32,174 bases of DNA from Saprospiraceae bacterium. Its GTDB lineage: Bacteria; Bacteroidota; Bacteroidia; Chitinophagales; Saprospiraceae. Where the stretch lies: assembly GCA_020629255.1 (NCBI GenBank), contig JAHDDR010000029.1, positions 1 to 32,174 of the forward strand, read 5' to 3'. Made by a program: the position numbers and the translations under genes. Under the pieces are notes generated by a model. The model had not been told where the DNA came from. It worked only from the letters and a program-made list of their open reading frames with translations, and made no database searches. Positions 9,311 to 17,568 of the stretch are shown one piece after another; within the stretch, counting starts at the first letter, position 1, and each line of letters opens with the position of its first letter.

Positions 9311-9342
9311 CAAAGATAAATAATTTGTATTCCTTCCACAAA
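9311..9342 (-). promoter_or_regulatory. Bacteroidota-type promoter (TTTG-N20-TATCTTTG)
   Basis: On the minus strand TTTG (9342-9339) precedes TATCTTTG (9318-9311) by 20 bp, matching the Bacteroidota -33/-7 consensus. The same two boxes occur before the secreted gene at the left edge of the window. Transcription near 9305 gives a leader of about 60 nt. Confidence 0.7.
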
Positions 9343-9579
9343 ACAGGCAGATTCTAATCATTTGCTTTGAAACAATAATTTCTAACCTAGATGATTTCAC
9401 CCGATAATATTTACAAACCAAAAATATAGGGTTCATCAAAATCAAAAAAGTACATTTTTTAAAAATAATTAGAAACAACACAAAAGGATCAACATTTAAA
9501 TATTTAATAATCAGCATTATAAACTAATAATAAATAGATAAAATTTCCAATATATCTGAAAAAGATGAGAGATATAAAC

Positions 9580-9612
9580 AAAAAAAGGGAACATCGTTAT
9601 ACCATGTCCCCC
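9580..9612 (-). terminator. Intrinsic terminator of SprE/PorW gene
   Basis: In the minus-strand transcript GGGGACAT (9611-9604) pairs with ATGTTCCC (9594-9587): eight pairs including one G-U. Seven U residues follow (9586-9580). It begins 24 bp after the stop at 9636, so it is well placed to end this gene. Confidence 0.8.
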
Positions 9613-9635
9613 TTTTCAATATTCGATTCTGAATC

Positions 9636-12389
9636 TTATTCGTACTCCGACTGATAGAAAATCATATAGCTATCAACATTCTTCAATTTTAAGATTTCAC
9701 GGTAATTCGAAAGGGAAATGACGAACATGTCCGCTTCTATATTTTCACCAAGAAATTCAGCTCCTTTTCCTTGAACTTCATTGAGATAGCCCAATGCGGC
9801 ATCTTTGTTTTTGAACCTTCTTACTACAACCAAAGGCGTTTTTTTATCTGCACTCAAATGTAAGCTGTTGGCTCTAAGCACACTCTTTTTGTGATTCACC
9901 GCATTATAATCGTTGATGTTATCTTTTGCTGTCTTCAGTTTCGCTGCATCGCGTAGGCGGGCTACAAAATAATGCCCTTTCGTCGGTTCGGACTTGAAAT
10001 TCCCTTTTACTTCCGGTTTATCTTCTTCCTCATCCTTATCGTCGTCTTTCTCATCATCTTTGTCTTTGCCCTTGTCTTTACCTTTATCCTTACCTGAATT
10101 AAGGGTGCTATTGGGTTTGGGCTTGCCCCCTCCGATAGAAGGAGCTCTTCCTTGTAGGTAAGCTAGAATTTCCCTTGCCCTTACTTGTTCATCGGTCTTA
10201 GGATATTTGGCAACTACTTCTTTTAGGGCGGCGATATAAGCATCCTTGCCTTCTATGCTACCCGTACACATGGCAGCCAATAAAGCAAACTTTGGCTTGA
10301 ATTTATTCTTGGCTCCGTATTTCTGATTGGCATTTTTTATCCTTGATGCTGCTTTCGCATATTGTCCTTGTTTGAAAATAGTATAGGTATCATCATAATA
10401 TTTGGATAATTCTTTTTCCTTCGCCTTGGATTCTTCCAAGAAATTGGGATCGCTCAACACACGGGCATAAGTTGTATTTGGAAATTCCTTGACGATTTTA
10501 TCGTAATAGAATTTAGCTTTTGTTTTGTTGTTTAATTCTGTGTGGGACAAATACAGATTATAGTATGCATCCAATTTATTTTTGGTCTCCGGGTAATCCT
10601 TTAATAATTGTTCATGCGAATCTACTGATTTTGAAAAATTCTGGATTTTGTCCCGGAACAATGTCCCCAACTTGAAAAGAGACCCTTCGATCTTAGAATG
10701 GGCCGCGGCGATCGCCTCGGGTGTAGATGGCACATCTTTAAATACATCTTTGATTTCTTCTTCGGATAAATTTTCGGCGAACTCTTCTTCGGAAACTTCT
10801 TCATCCAAAATTCTTGTCCCCTTATTGAGGGAGCGACGCCAATCATCTTCCAAAATCCTTTGGCCATATCGCTTTTCAAAATTCTTTTTACCTCGTTTCA
10901 ATGCCTTATCGTTGTAAGCGAAGAAATTGGATTTACTCGCTCCAACTGTATTTGTCGTTCCCGACGAAGCTGTTGGTTTTGCACTTGCTGCAACTGCTGC
11001 TGCTTCTTTTGCCTTCTGTTCCTTTATCAATTTGGCAGCCAATTTTCTTTTTTCTCCCTCGGGCATTTCATGGATGGCCAACAAACTATCCTGCATCGTG
11101 ATAATTTGGATGTTCTCTGCAATTTCTACCAAATTATCACTTCTTCTTTTAATCCGATCCAAGCGATCGTCGGTGGTATTGAGAGCCGTCAGCGTACTAT
11201 CATAATAATTTTTGGCATTCACATATTCTTCTTCTTCATAATATAGGTCTCCTAATAATAAATAGGATTCTGCCTGTTGCGATTTATTATTTTCATTGAA
11301 TTGAAGCGATTTTCTCAAAGCGGCAATGGCTTCTTGTTTTTCTCCATCTTTCAAATACACCTGAGCCATGGCATAAAAAATTCGATCCCTATATTCTTTG
11401 TTTTTGGAATCTTTGGACATACGAGTCAGCTTTTTTATTACATCTGCTGAACTCTCCTTTCCCGATAACCAAGCATTCGTGACCATACTTAGTCGGGCAT
11501 TGAACTCCATATCGTACCGGGGACCGTTCTTCAACACTTTTTCGAAAGCGGCATACGCTTTTTCACCCCTTCCCTCCATCTGATGAATTTGAGCCATGAT
11601 ATACGCATATCTCAATTTCATTTTCTTCTTCTTCGATTTTTCGAAGGCTTTTTCAAGTAAAGGCAAGGCTTTTTCGTATTCTTTTTGTTTGAGATTATTA
11701 TAGGCTCTCACCTCCGCCAAATCGTCGAACATATCTTTGTGGGTCTTCTTATCATTTTCCATCCTAGAGATTATCACATCTGCATCATCATACAAACCTC
11801 TTTCGGTATATGTTCGGGCCATCCAAACCATCGCCTCTTCGAAAGCAGGTCTTTTTTCGAAGGGGAACTTGTCCGGCTTGTCATCATTTTTTTTCTTCTT
11901 TTTCTTTTTCTTCTTCTTTTTCTTGCCGATGTTCTTTTTCTTTTCCAGAGCTTCTGGGTTGTATTCTGCTAAGAGATATTCGAAGGCTTCTTGTGCACCC
12001 TCGTAATCTTTTTGCAGATATCGGAATTTACCCAACAGCAGATAACAATCATCTGTCCAATCTCCCCTTCGGTGCAATTGTACTACGACAGATAATTTTT
12101 GTATGGCAGCATCTGCATCACTATCAATGGATTTTTCTTGATCTGTTGCCACATATTTGTACATTTCAAGAATCTGATTGTAGTTATCTTGGTATTGATC
12201 CTCTAGCGTATTTACGGATTTCTTATACAACTCGTTGGCATTGAAATAACCATTATAATGGGACGTTAGGTTGTGATAGGTTCTCCCTGCCAAAGAAAGT
12301 TTTTTATTTTTTTTCTTTTTGGAAGAAGCACAAGAAGACAGTCCTACTAATAATAATGCAGCAAGGATGAATGTTATATATTTTTTCAA
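9636..12389 (-). CDS. porW: SprE/PorW-like TPR lipoprotein of the type IX secretion system
   Basis: A 917-residue lipoprotein. The signal peptide ends in a lipobox (LVGLSSC, lipidated Cys at 20). A conserved SprE-type start follows (LAGRTYHNLTSHYNGYFNA, about 33-51), then many TPR helices (about 95-740) and a compact C-terminal domain (about 805-917) with YFVARLRDAAKL. SprE/PorW is needed for T9SS function and gliding in Bacteroidota, which suits the two T9SS cargo genes upstream. The start is TTG 12389: an in-frame TAA lies two codons upstream, so no longer frame exists, and MKKYITF is a normal signal start. Odd features are a run of 12 Lys at 156-167, encoded with an A8 tract, and an Asp/Lys/Glu/Gly-rich repeat region near 765-800 (KDKGKDKGKDKDDEK). 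Length is close to known family members. The precise symbol (sprE or porW) depends on the species convention. Confidence 0.88.
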   Translation of the reverse strand: MKKYITFILAALLLVGLSSCASSKKKKNKKLSLAGRTYHNLTSHYNGYFNANELYKKSVNTLEDQYQDNYNQILEMYKYVATDQEKSIDSDADAAIQKLSVVVQLHRRGDWTDDCYLLLGKFRYLQKDYEGAQEAFEYLLAEYNPEALEKKKNIGKKKKKKKKKKKKNDDKPDKFPFEKRPAFEEAMVWMARTYTERGLYDDADVIISRMENDKKTHKDMFDDLAEVRAYNNLKQKEYEKALPLLEKAFEKSKKKKMKLRYAYIMAQIHQMEGRGEKAYAAFEKVLKNGPRYDMEFNARLSMVTNAWLSGKESSADVIKKLTRMSKDSKNKEYRDRIFYAMAQVYLKDGEKQEAIAALRKSLQFNENNKSQQAESYLLLGDLYYEEEEYVNAKNYYDSTLTALNTTDDRLDRIKRRSDNLVEIAENIQIITMQDSLLAIHEMPEGEKRKLAAKLIKEQKAKEAAAVAASAKPTASSGTTNTVGASKSNFFAYNDKALKRGKKNFEKRYGQRILEDDWRRSLNKGTRILDEEVSEEEFAENLSEEEIKDVFKDVPSTPEAIAAAHSKIEGSLFKLGTLFRDKIQNFSKSVDSHEQLLKDYPETKNKLDAYYNLYLSHTELNNKTKAKFYYDKIVKEFPNTTYARVLSDPNFLEESKAKEKELSKYYDDTYTIFKQGQYAKAASRIKNANQKYGAKNKFKPKFALLAAMCTGSIEGKDAYIAALKEVVAKYPKTDEQVRAREILAYLQGRAPSIGGGKPKPNSTLNSGKDKGKDKGKDKDDEKDDDKDEEEDKPEVKGNFKSEPTKGHYFVARLRDAAKLKTAKDNINDYNAVNHKKSVLRANSLHLSADKKTPLVVVRRFKNKDAALGYLNEVQGKGAEFLGENIEADMFVISLSNYREILKLKNVDSYMIFYQSEYE

Positions 12390-12551
12390 TGTTTATTGTT
12401 TTAATTCAACATTATAGAAGGGAAATGGAGTGATTCAACAAGCCATGCAACCCTTTTTACATCTGGATGTTTTTTATAATATGTAGTCCACCAATTTTTA
12501 TACCGAAAAATATGATTTGTAAATAAAAACTAATTATCCAATAAAGCAACG

Positions 12552-12559
12552 TATTTTTG
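12552..12559 (+). promoter_or_regulatory. Possible -7 element (TATTTTTG) for M23 peptidase gene
   Basis: TATTTTTG matches TAnnTTTG and lies in the divergent region between sprE/porW and the M23 gene, giving a leader of about 115 nt. No TTTG is found at the right distance upstream. Confidence 0.35.
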
Positions 12560-12678
12560 TGGTACAAATTATGGTTATGACATCAATTAATCTTACAAAT
12601 TTAGAAAGGTTAAGGGAAATATATGGAATATAATGATTGATATATCACTCAAAGGTCTATTAATTTAAAACAAAAATC

Positions 12679-13587
12679 ATGTCGACGGAACACCAAGAAG
12701 AGGAAAAGTGGTCGGATAAACTCAAACATACCTATCGTTTGGTCGTGATGAGAGACGAGTCTTTCGAGGAAGTAGGTTCCTATCGCCTTACCCGACTGAA
12801 TATCTATTTATTGGTCAGTACTCTTGTAGTAGCCACTGCTTTTTTTGTTATATTATTTATCATTATCACGCCAGCCAAACAATTGATTCCCGGCTATGGA
12901 GATGTGAACTTGAGAGATGATGCAGAAGTTCTTGCCAAAAGAATTCAGGATTTGGAAGAGCAGAACAAAGCGAACGAAACTTATATCGAAAGTGTACAAC
13001 GATTATTTGCCAGCAATTTTGAAACAGAAGACGGTGTTCCTACCATAGATTCTTCACAAGTAACTCCTGACAGCCTTCTTAACTTGGAAAGGATAGAAGA
13101 AGATGAAGAATTGAGGATAGCTGTGGAGAGCAACGAACTCATAAAAGTGCCAACTCTTTTGGATGGGGAGGATGAAAGCAATAAATACAACAGAGCCCGT
13201 TCGATACCCTTGGAACAGCTTTACTTAATTGCTCCTCTAAGAGGGGAAATCAGCTACGGATTCAGGCAGGACAAAGGGCATTACGGGGTAGATATCCTCG
13301 CCCCGAGGAATACACCTATCAAGTCTATTATGGACGGGGTGGTCATTCAATCCGATTGGACAATGGAAACCGGTAAGACTATTGCTATACAACATCAGAA
13401 TAATGTTGTTTCTTTTTATAAACACAATTCTGCATTACTCAAAAAAACAGGTGAAACCGTAAAAGCTGGCGAAGCTATAGCTATTATTGGAAATACAGGC
13501 ACCTTATCCAGTGGTCCCCATCTCCATTTCGAATTATGGAACAACGGGAAACCCGTGGATCCGGCTGATTACATTTCATTTAACTAA
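12679..13587 (+). CDS. Membrane-anchored M23 (LytM) peptidoglycan peptidase
   Basis: A 302-residue protein with one membrane segment (about 41-64) after a cytoplasmic N-terminus. An acidic, coiled-coil-like periplasmic stalk follows (about 75-170), then a LytM domain (about 184-298). The zinc and catalytic residues are complete: H201 and D205 in GHYGVDI, H249 in FYKHN, and H281/H283 in GPHLHFE. Such enzymes cut peptide cross-links of peptidoglycan. The next gene on the strand, 203 bp on, is a bactofilin. M23 peptidases with a single membrane anchor are known partners of bactofilins in cell-shape control (for example Helicobacter CcmA/Csd1), so a shape role is a reasonable inference. A terminator-like hairpin follows at once, so the two genes may be separate transcripts. 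Confidence 0.92.
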   Translation: MSTEHQEEEKWSDKLKHTYRLVVMRDESFEEVGSYRLTRLNIYLLVSTLVVATAFFVILFIIITPAKQLIPGYGDVNLRDDAEVLAKRIQDLEEQNKANETYIESVQRLFASNFETEDGVPTIDSSQVTPDSLLNLERIEEDEELRIAVESNELIKVPTLLDGEDESNKYNRARSIPLEQLYLIAPLRGEISYGFRQDKGHYGVDILAPRNTPIKSIMDGVVIQSDWTMETGKTIAIQHQNNVVSFYKHNSALLKKTGETVKAGEAIAIIGNTGTLSSGPHLHFELWNNGKPVDPADYISFN

Positions 13588-13619
13588 GCTATACCCTGTC
13601 ACGTATAGCAACGTTTTTT
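13588..13619 (+). terminator. Terminator directly after M23 gene
   Basis: GCTATAC (13588-13594) and GTATAGC (13603-13609) form a perfect 7-bp stem with an 8-nt loop. A T6 run follows at 13614-13619. The stem begins at the base after the stop codon. Confidence 0.65.
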
Positions 13620-13664
13620 CAAATATAAATCCCTATTACTCTATATAATGTAAAAAAAAAGTTA

Positions 13665-13672
13665 TAGTTTTG
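13665..13672 (+). promoter_or_regulatory. Possible -7 element (TAGTTTTG) for bactofilin gene
   Basis: TAGTTTTG fits TAnnTTTG, lies after the M23 terminator and before the bactofilin start at 13791, and would give a leader of about 113 nt. No matching -33 TTTG was found. Confidence 0.4.
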
Positions 13673-13790
13673 TGACTCTATTTCCAAGAACTATACACTT
13701 TAAACATAACCACACACAATTTATACCCTAAAAACAAATACAACTATACCATAACTATTTTAATTCTAAGACATAATCCAATTTTAATAG

Positions 13791-14270
13791 ATGTTTGGCA
13801 ATAATAAAAAAAAGACGGAAACAGGCAGCAATTCAGGAAAACACACATCTACCCCAACCAATGCATTGAACAGTCTTGTAAAAGGAACAACCATAGAAGG
13901 TGAAATCCACTCCGAAAGTGATTTACGGGTAGATGGAACCATCAAAGGCAATTTGGTTTGTAAGGCAAAAGTCATTATTGGTCCAACAGGTTTGGTCGAA
14001 GGTGAAATCCAATGTGCCAATGCAATTATAGAAGGTAAAATGGATGGAACAATCAGAGTATCCCAATTACTTACGGTTAAGGAAACGGCCGATGTAAGTG
14101 GTGAAGTTTACACGAACAAACTCATTGTCCAATCCGGAGCCATCTTTAATGTAGGTTGTAAGATGGGAACACAACATTCGAATGGGCAAACAGGAAGACA
14201 AAAGCCAGCAGCCAAAGAAATCAGCAACCAAAAAGGAAGACCTCAAGCAGACGCGAAAAAAGCAAGCTGA
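13791..14270 (+). CDS. Bactofilin (polymer-forming cytoskeletal protein)
   Basis: A 159-residue protein. The core (about 27-128) is the bactofilin beta-helix, seen as regularly spaced short repeats: TTIEGEIHSESDLRVDGTIK, then GLVEGEIQCANAIIEGKMDG and ETADVSGEVYTNKLIV. Both ends are unstructured, with a Ser/Thr/Lys-rich N-terminus and a Gln/Lys-rich C-terminus, as is usual for the family. Bactofilins polymerise without nucleotide into filaments that place cell-wall enzymes. The neighbouring M23 peptidase upstream fits that role. Its last 89 bp overlap the start of the AtpZ-like gene in another frame, so the tail sequence is constrained by two proteins. Confidence 0.93.
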   Translation: MFGNNKKKTETGSNSGKHTSTPTNALNSLVKGTTIEGEIHSESDLRVDGTIKGNLVCKAKVIIGPTGLVEGEIQCANAIIEGKMDGTIRVSQLLTVKETADVSGEVYTNKLIVQSGAIFNVGCKMGTQHSNGQTGRQKPAAKEISNQKGRPQADAKKAS

Positions 14271-14478
14271 GGGTTATAAGGCTTATTCTGAATTTTTAGG
14301 CTTGGTATTCCAAATGTTCTTTGTCATCATGATTGGAACATTATTGGGTAGTTTTCTGGATCGTCAATTCGCACCAGAATCTTCTACAGCGTGGTTTACC
14401 CTTATATTCAGTATGCTTTCTTTAATCGTTGCGATGTATCTGATGATTAAAAAATCGGCAAAAAAGCTTAATAAATAA
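14182..14478 (+). CDS. atpZ: AtpZ/AtpI-like small membrane protein
   Basis: A 98-residue protein with two membrane helices (about 38-58 and 70-90) and a short polar turn (DRQFAPESS) between them. This is the pattern of AtpZ/AtpI proteins, which help assemble the c-ring or bind Mg/Ca beside F-type ATP synthase. The N-terminal 30 residues are a Lys/Gln-rich extension. The only usable start is ATG 14182, inside the bactofilin gene (89-bp overlap, +1 frame); the next Met is inside the first membrane helix. In many Bacteroidota a bactofilin and atpZ precede the atpB-E-F-H-A-G genes (from memory), but here a terminator and a convergent gene follow, so the ATP synthase genes are elsewhere. Confidence 0.82.
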   Translation: MGKQEDKSQQPKKSATKKEDLKQTRKKQAEGYKAYSEFLGLVFQMFFVIMIGTLLGSFLDRQFAPESSTAWFTLIFSMLSLIVAMYLMIKKSAKKLNK

Positions 14479-14479
14479 T

Positions 14480-14513
14480 AAAAAGAGAATAAGTTTCGAC
14501 TTATTCTCTTTTT
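14480..14513. terminator. Bidirectional intrinsic terminator (14-bp stem)
   Basis: A perfect 14-bp stem (14480-14493 with 14500-14513) has a 6-nt TTTCGA loop. The arms end in A5 and T5, so it carries a U run when read from either side. It ends the AtpZ-like gene (stop at 14478) and the convergent M16 gene (stop at 14554). Confidence 0.85.
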
Positions 14514-14553
14514 CTATTTGTCACATGTTTTGCAATTATTAAATTTCTTGGGT

Positions 14554-15834
14554 TCAGACATTTTTACCGACCATCACCGTGAACATGTTATCCAAATCGA
14601 GGTATTTTTGAGCCAACTCCGCTAGTTCATTATTTTGTATGCTCTTTATGGTATTAACTAAGCTGTAAAAATAATTGGCATCCAAATCTTCTACATACAA
14701 ACCCTTAATGATATCCGCAGCATTGAAGGGTCCATCCAAAGCAGAAAGTAAAGTACCTAATGTAAAATTACGTGCCATTTCCAATTCTTCGTTTGGAATC
14801 GGTTCTTGTTTCAATCGATCAAATTCATATCCGATTTCTTTTAAAAGGGGGCGAGTATATTCGTTGGCGGTTTCTGTAGCAATGAGGAACATGCCATCGT
14901 GCTTCATCATATCGAGCATGGAATATATATTATAGGTGTAACCCTTATCTTCCCGAATATTCATCATGAGTCTCGAACTGAAATAATCACCTAAAATGAC
15001 ATTCAGAAAATACAATCCCATATAATCGGGATGATTTTTATCGACTATCCTGCTACCAATACGGATAGCGGTTTGTACTGCATTTTCTTTGGTAATGAAT
15101 TGATTCCTCTGTTCATAGGGTAAAATAGGAAATGAATGGGGTACTGATGTGCCATCCGGAATCCGAGAAAAATATTCATTTTCTAATTCCTGAATCATAT
15201 CCGGTTCTATATAACCACTCACAATTACCGTACAATTCCCCGCCGTATAATGTTGACCGAAATGTTCTTCCAAATCTTGCGGATGCAATTCGTTGTATAA
15301 TTTTTTGGTACTATTGTACCCGTAGGGATGCTCTTGCCCATAAATCGCTTCCGTTACGGTTCGATACGCCACAACATCGTTCTTGGAAACATCTACTTGT
15401 AACCGCTGTTTCCGTTCCTTGATGTATTCATCAAATTCTTTTTTAGGAAAAATAGGCGAAGTAACGTATGATGCATACAAAGGCAAGAGTTCGGTAAAAT
15501 GTTGATTCAACCCATATAAAGTAATGCCCGAAACATCTAAACTAGAAGGAGTATATAAAGTTGCACCAAAAAAATCTATTTTATCGGCAATTTGCTCCGC
15601 ATTGAAATTCGTATTTCCTTCCTTGAGCATTTTCAAGGTAGTACCTGCTACTAATTTCTTGTTTTCATAAAATCGACCGGCATTAAAAATGGTTTCCAAG
15701 CGGAACACCTTATGCACTCCGGCATGAATGACAATCAATTTCAATCCATTCGGATACACTCTTACAGTATGTTCCGGTAGTATGATTTCACGGATGGGTC
15801 GTATGGGTGGAGGTGAAGAAAAATTATTTTTCAT
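14554..15834 (-). CDS. M16-family (insulinase-like) protein lacking the zinc site
   Basis: A 426-residue protein with the two-domain M16 half-clam fold: N-terminal domain about 22-215 (VRVYPNGLKLIVI, FNAGRFYE, YGQEHPYG) and C-terminal domain about 216-426 (RIGSRIVDKNHPDYMGLYFLN, SRLMMNIREDKGYTYNI). The family zinc motif HxxEH should lie near residues 64-68, where this protein has GTTLK, followed by MLKEGN. It therefore cannot bind zinc in the usual way. M16 heterodimers pair an active subunit with an inactive one that supplies an arginine-tyrosine pair (the R of NIREDKGYTY is present), so this is probably the non-catalytic type. No active partner is in the window. There is no signal peptide. 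The start is 6 bp after the cyclase stop, so the two genes are surely co-transcribed. Confidence 0.88.
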   Translation of the reverse strand: MKNNFSSPPPIRPIREIILPEHTVRVYPNGLKLIVIHAGVHKVFRLETIFNAGRFYENKKLVAGTTLKMLKEGNTNFNAEQIADKIDFFGATLYTPSSLDVSGITLYGLNQHFTELLPLYASYVTSPIFPKKEFDEYIKERKQRLQVDVSKNDVVAYRTVTEAIYGQEHPYGYNSTKKLYNELHPQDLEEHFGQHYTAGNCTVIVSGYIEPDMIQELENEYFSRIPDGTSVPHSFPILPYEQRNQFITKENAVQTAIRIGSRIVDKNHPDYMGLYFLNVILGDYFSSRLMMNIREDKGYTYNIYSMLDMMKHDGMFLIATETANEYTRPLLKEIGYEFDRLKQEPIPNEELEMARNFTLGTLLSALDGPFNAADIIKGLYVEDLDANYFYSLVNTIKSIQNNELAELAQKYLDLDNMFTVMVGKNV

Positions 15835-15840
15835 ACACGA

Positions 15841-17547
15841 TTATACATATTCCCTATCTACGAAATACATTTCTATCATTCCCTTGTTCTTTACACTGAT
15901 TTTTCCTCTCGATTGGCAAGAAAACTTATGTTGGATCTTTCGATAAGTATCGGCCGAAATGTTCACTTTTCCTACATCTCCATTGGTTTCCATCCTTGAT
16001 GCCACATTCACAGAATCGCCCCAAATATCGTAGGCGAATTTCTTACTTCCTACCACCCCAGACACAACTGTTCCCGTATGGATACCTATCCTAGCTTCAA
16101 AGAACGGTAAGCTATTGCTTTGTCTATCGGCTTTATAATCGTACAAGAATTCTTGGATCTCCATAGCTGCCTTTACCATATCTTCTGCTGCTTTCGGATG
16201 TTTTCCCGACAAACCAGAACAACACATATAGGCATCACCAATGGTTTTGATTTTTTCGATACTCGGATATTGGGAAATGATGTAATCGAAGCCTTTGAAA
16301 CAATAATCCAATTCTTTTACTAATTCTTCTGGAGTAGATCGCTCGGCCACCTTTGTAAAATTCTTGAAGTCGGAAAACAGGACAGAAACATCACTGTGTT
16401 TCCTGGCTTTCGCGGCTCCTTTTTCTTTCAATTCTACGGCAATATTCTCCGGAAGGATATTCAACAATAATTTTTTGGACTCTTCCTGCTCCTTGGCAAT
16501 GATTTCATTTTTCGCTGCTAGATTTTTCCTCGCCCGTGTCTGATACCTATAACCAATGAATAAAGATCCTAAAATGAGGGCAGCAATAATCCCTCCCAAT
16601 GAAGCTCCCAATTTAAATTGGTTGGCTGTTGCATTAGCAAGGGCTACTTCATCTTCTGCGGCTTTCTTCGCCTCTACCAGTTGGTATTCCTTACCCTTAT
16701 ATTTTGTAATCAATTTTTGTCGTTCCTGATCCTTCTTTTCAATAATGTCTGATAATTCTTTCTGTTTCAGTTCAAGTGTTTTGCGAACTTCTTCCAAGTC
16801 TTGGGCCGTTGCTCCACTTGCTGTCGCTTTCTTTAATTGGATATTCAGATCAGCGATATCGTTTTCCAGATCATCAATCGTTTCTTTGAGTTCTTTATTT
16901 TCCTTAATGAGTTGGCGGGCAAATTTTTCATTATCCGAACTCGCCGGTTTGTCATTACTTCCCGGTTCGGGTTTAGGAGAAGAATCTTTAATCTTTACAT
17001 TGGCAACGGCTTGCGGCACATTGATATCCTTGATATTCTTTACCCGAGCGATATACATTTTGTAATATTTCAGCTCCGCAGCAGGATCCGGGCTATGGCG
17101 ACCTACTTTTTTCTTATTGATGTAAGCCAAATTTTCCAAATTATCCAATTCCAATTCATGGTATTTGATGCGTTTAGCCAGATCCATACTTTTTTTGTAT
17201 AAACTGACCGCATCATCATATTGAGTGGCGGCATTGCTACTTGTTCTAGGAACATTGGTGCCAGGATAAAAAGTACCGGCAGTGGCTTTGGCTTGGAAAT
17301 TCAGGGCTTCTGCTTGTATGCGATCTATCTTGGCGGTCACGGCATTTTTATATGCATTCTTTGCAAAACCAAGAGCTTTCACCCCATCTTTCGTCAAATA
17401 CCCCTGAGCTAATTGATTTCCCAATTTAGCTTTATCTATGGGGCTTTTTGCCCGTTTATATTGCCGTTCAAGTTCTGAAAGGCTTTGTCCGAATGACATT
17501 CCACAGCAGATAGCCATCAAAAATAAAAAGCATGAAATTTGCTTCAT
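15841..17547 (-). CDS. Transmembrane class III adenylate cyclase
   Basis: A 568-residue signalling protein counted from ATG 17547. An in-frame GTG two codons earlier (17553) is possible, but the ATG has a GGGTG-like ribosome site and gives a standard signal peptide ending at SFGQ. An exported helical TPR-like domain (about 22-180) and a Pro/Ser linker are followed by a long coiled coil (about 205-305), one membrane helix (about 313-334) and a cytoplasmic cyclase domain (about 380-560). Metal-binding Asp residues are in LFSDFKNFT (D393) and TIGDAYM (D438). The adenine-selecting pair is K434 (EKIKTIGD) and D507 (AYDIWGD), and the transition-state pair is N514 and R518 (NVASR). All are intact, so ATP to cAMP is predicted. 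It lies 142 bp after hemA on the same strand and 6 bp before the M16 gene. Confidence 0.9.
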   Translation of the reverse strand: MKQISCFLFLMAICCGMSFGQSLSELERQYKRAKSPIDKAKLGNQLAQGYLTKDGVKALGFAKNAYKNAVTAKIDRIQAEALNFQAKATAGTFYPGTNVPRTSSNAATQYDDAVSLYKKSMDLAKRIKYHELELDNLENLAYINKKKVGRHSPDPAAELKYYKMYIARVKNIKDINVPQAVANVKIKDSSPKPEPGSNDKPASSDNEKFARQLIKENKELKETIDDLENDIADLNIQLKKATASGATAQDLEEVRKTLELKQKELSDIIEKKDQERQKLITKYKGKEYQLVEAKKAAEDEVALANATANQFKLGASLGGIIAALILGSLFIGYRYQTRARKNLAAKNEIIAKEQEESKKLLLNILPENIAVELKEKGAAKARKHSDVSVLFSDFKNFTKVAERSTPEELVKELDYCFKGFDYIISQYPSIEKIKTIGDAYMCCSGLSGKHPKAAEDMVKAAMEIQEFLYDYKADRQSNSLPFFEARIGIHTGTVVSGVVGSKKFAYDIWGDSVNVASRMETNGDVGKVNISADTYRKIQHKFSCQSRGKISVKNKGMIEMYFVDREYV

Positions 17548-17568
17548 TTTCACCCTTAATTTAGGACG

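Larger units (their letters stand above)
9243..9635. other. 393-bp intergenic region
   Basis: It holds the promoter of the CUB/DUF7619 gene (9311-9342) and the terminator of the SprE gene (9580-9612). The remaining AT-rich sequence has no convincing gene. A 92-codon minus-strand frame runs through it but spans the promoter and has biased low-complexity content. Confidence 0.6.

Noticed and set aside
9239-9517. 92-codon minus-strand frame overlapping the CUB/DUF7619 start by 4 bp
   Set aside because: It runs through the promoter at 9311-9342 and has biased Ile/Phe/Lys/Tyr content with no motif.
11685-12244. Plus-strand Phe/Ser-rich frames opposite SprE
   Set aside because: They are the complement of Lys-rich codons; the SprE frame is clearly the coding one.
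12596-12603. TAAATTTG on the minus strand as the sprE/porW promoter
   Set aside because: It lies about 200 bp from the start with no -33 box, and the A/T-only match is expected by chance.
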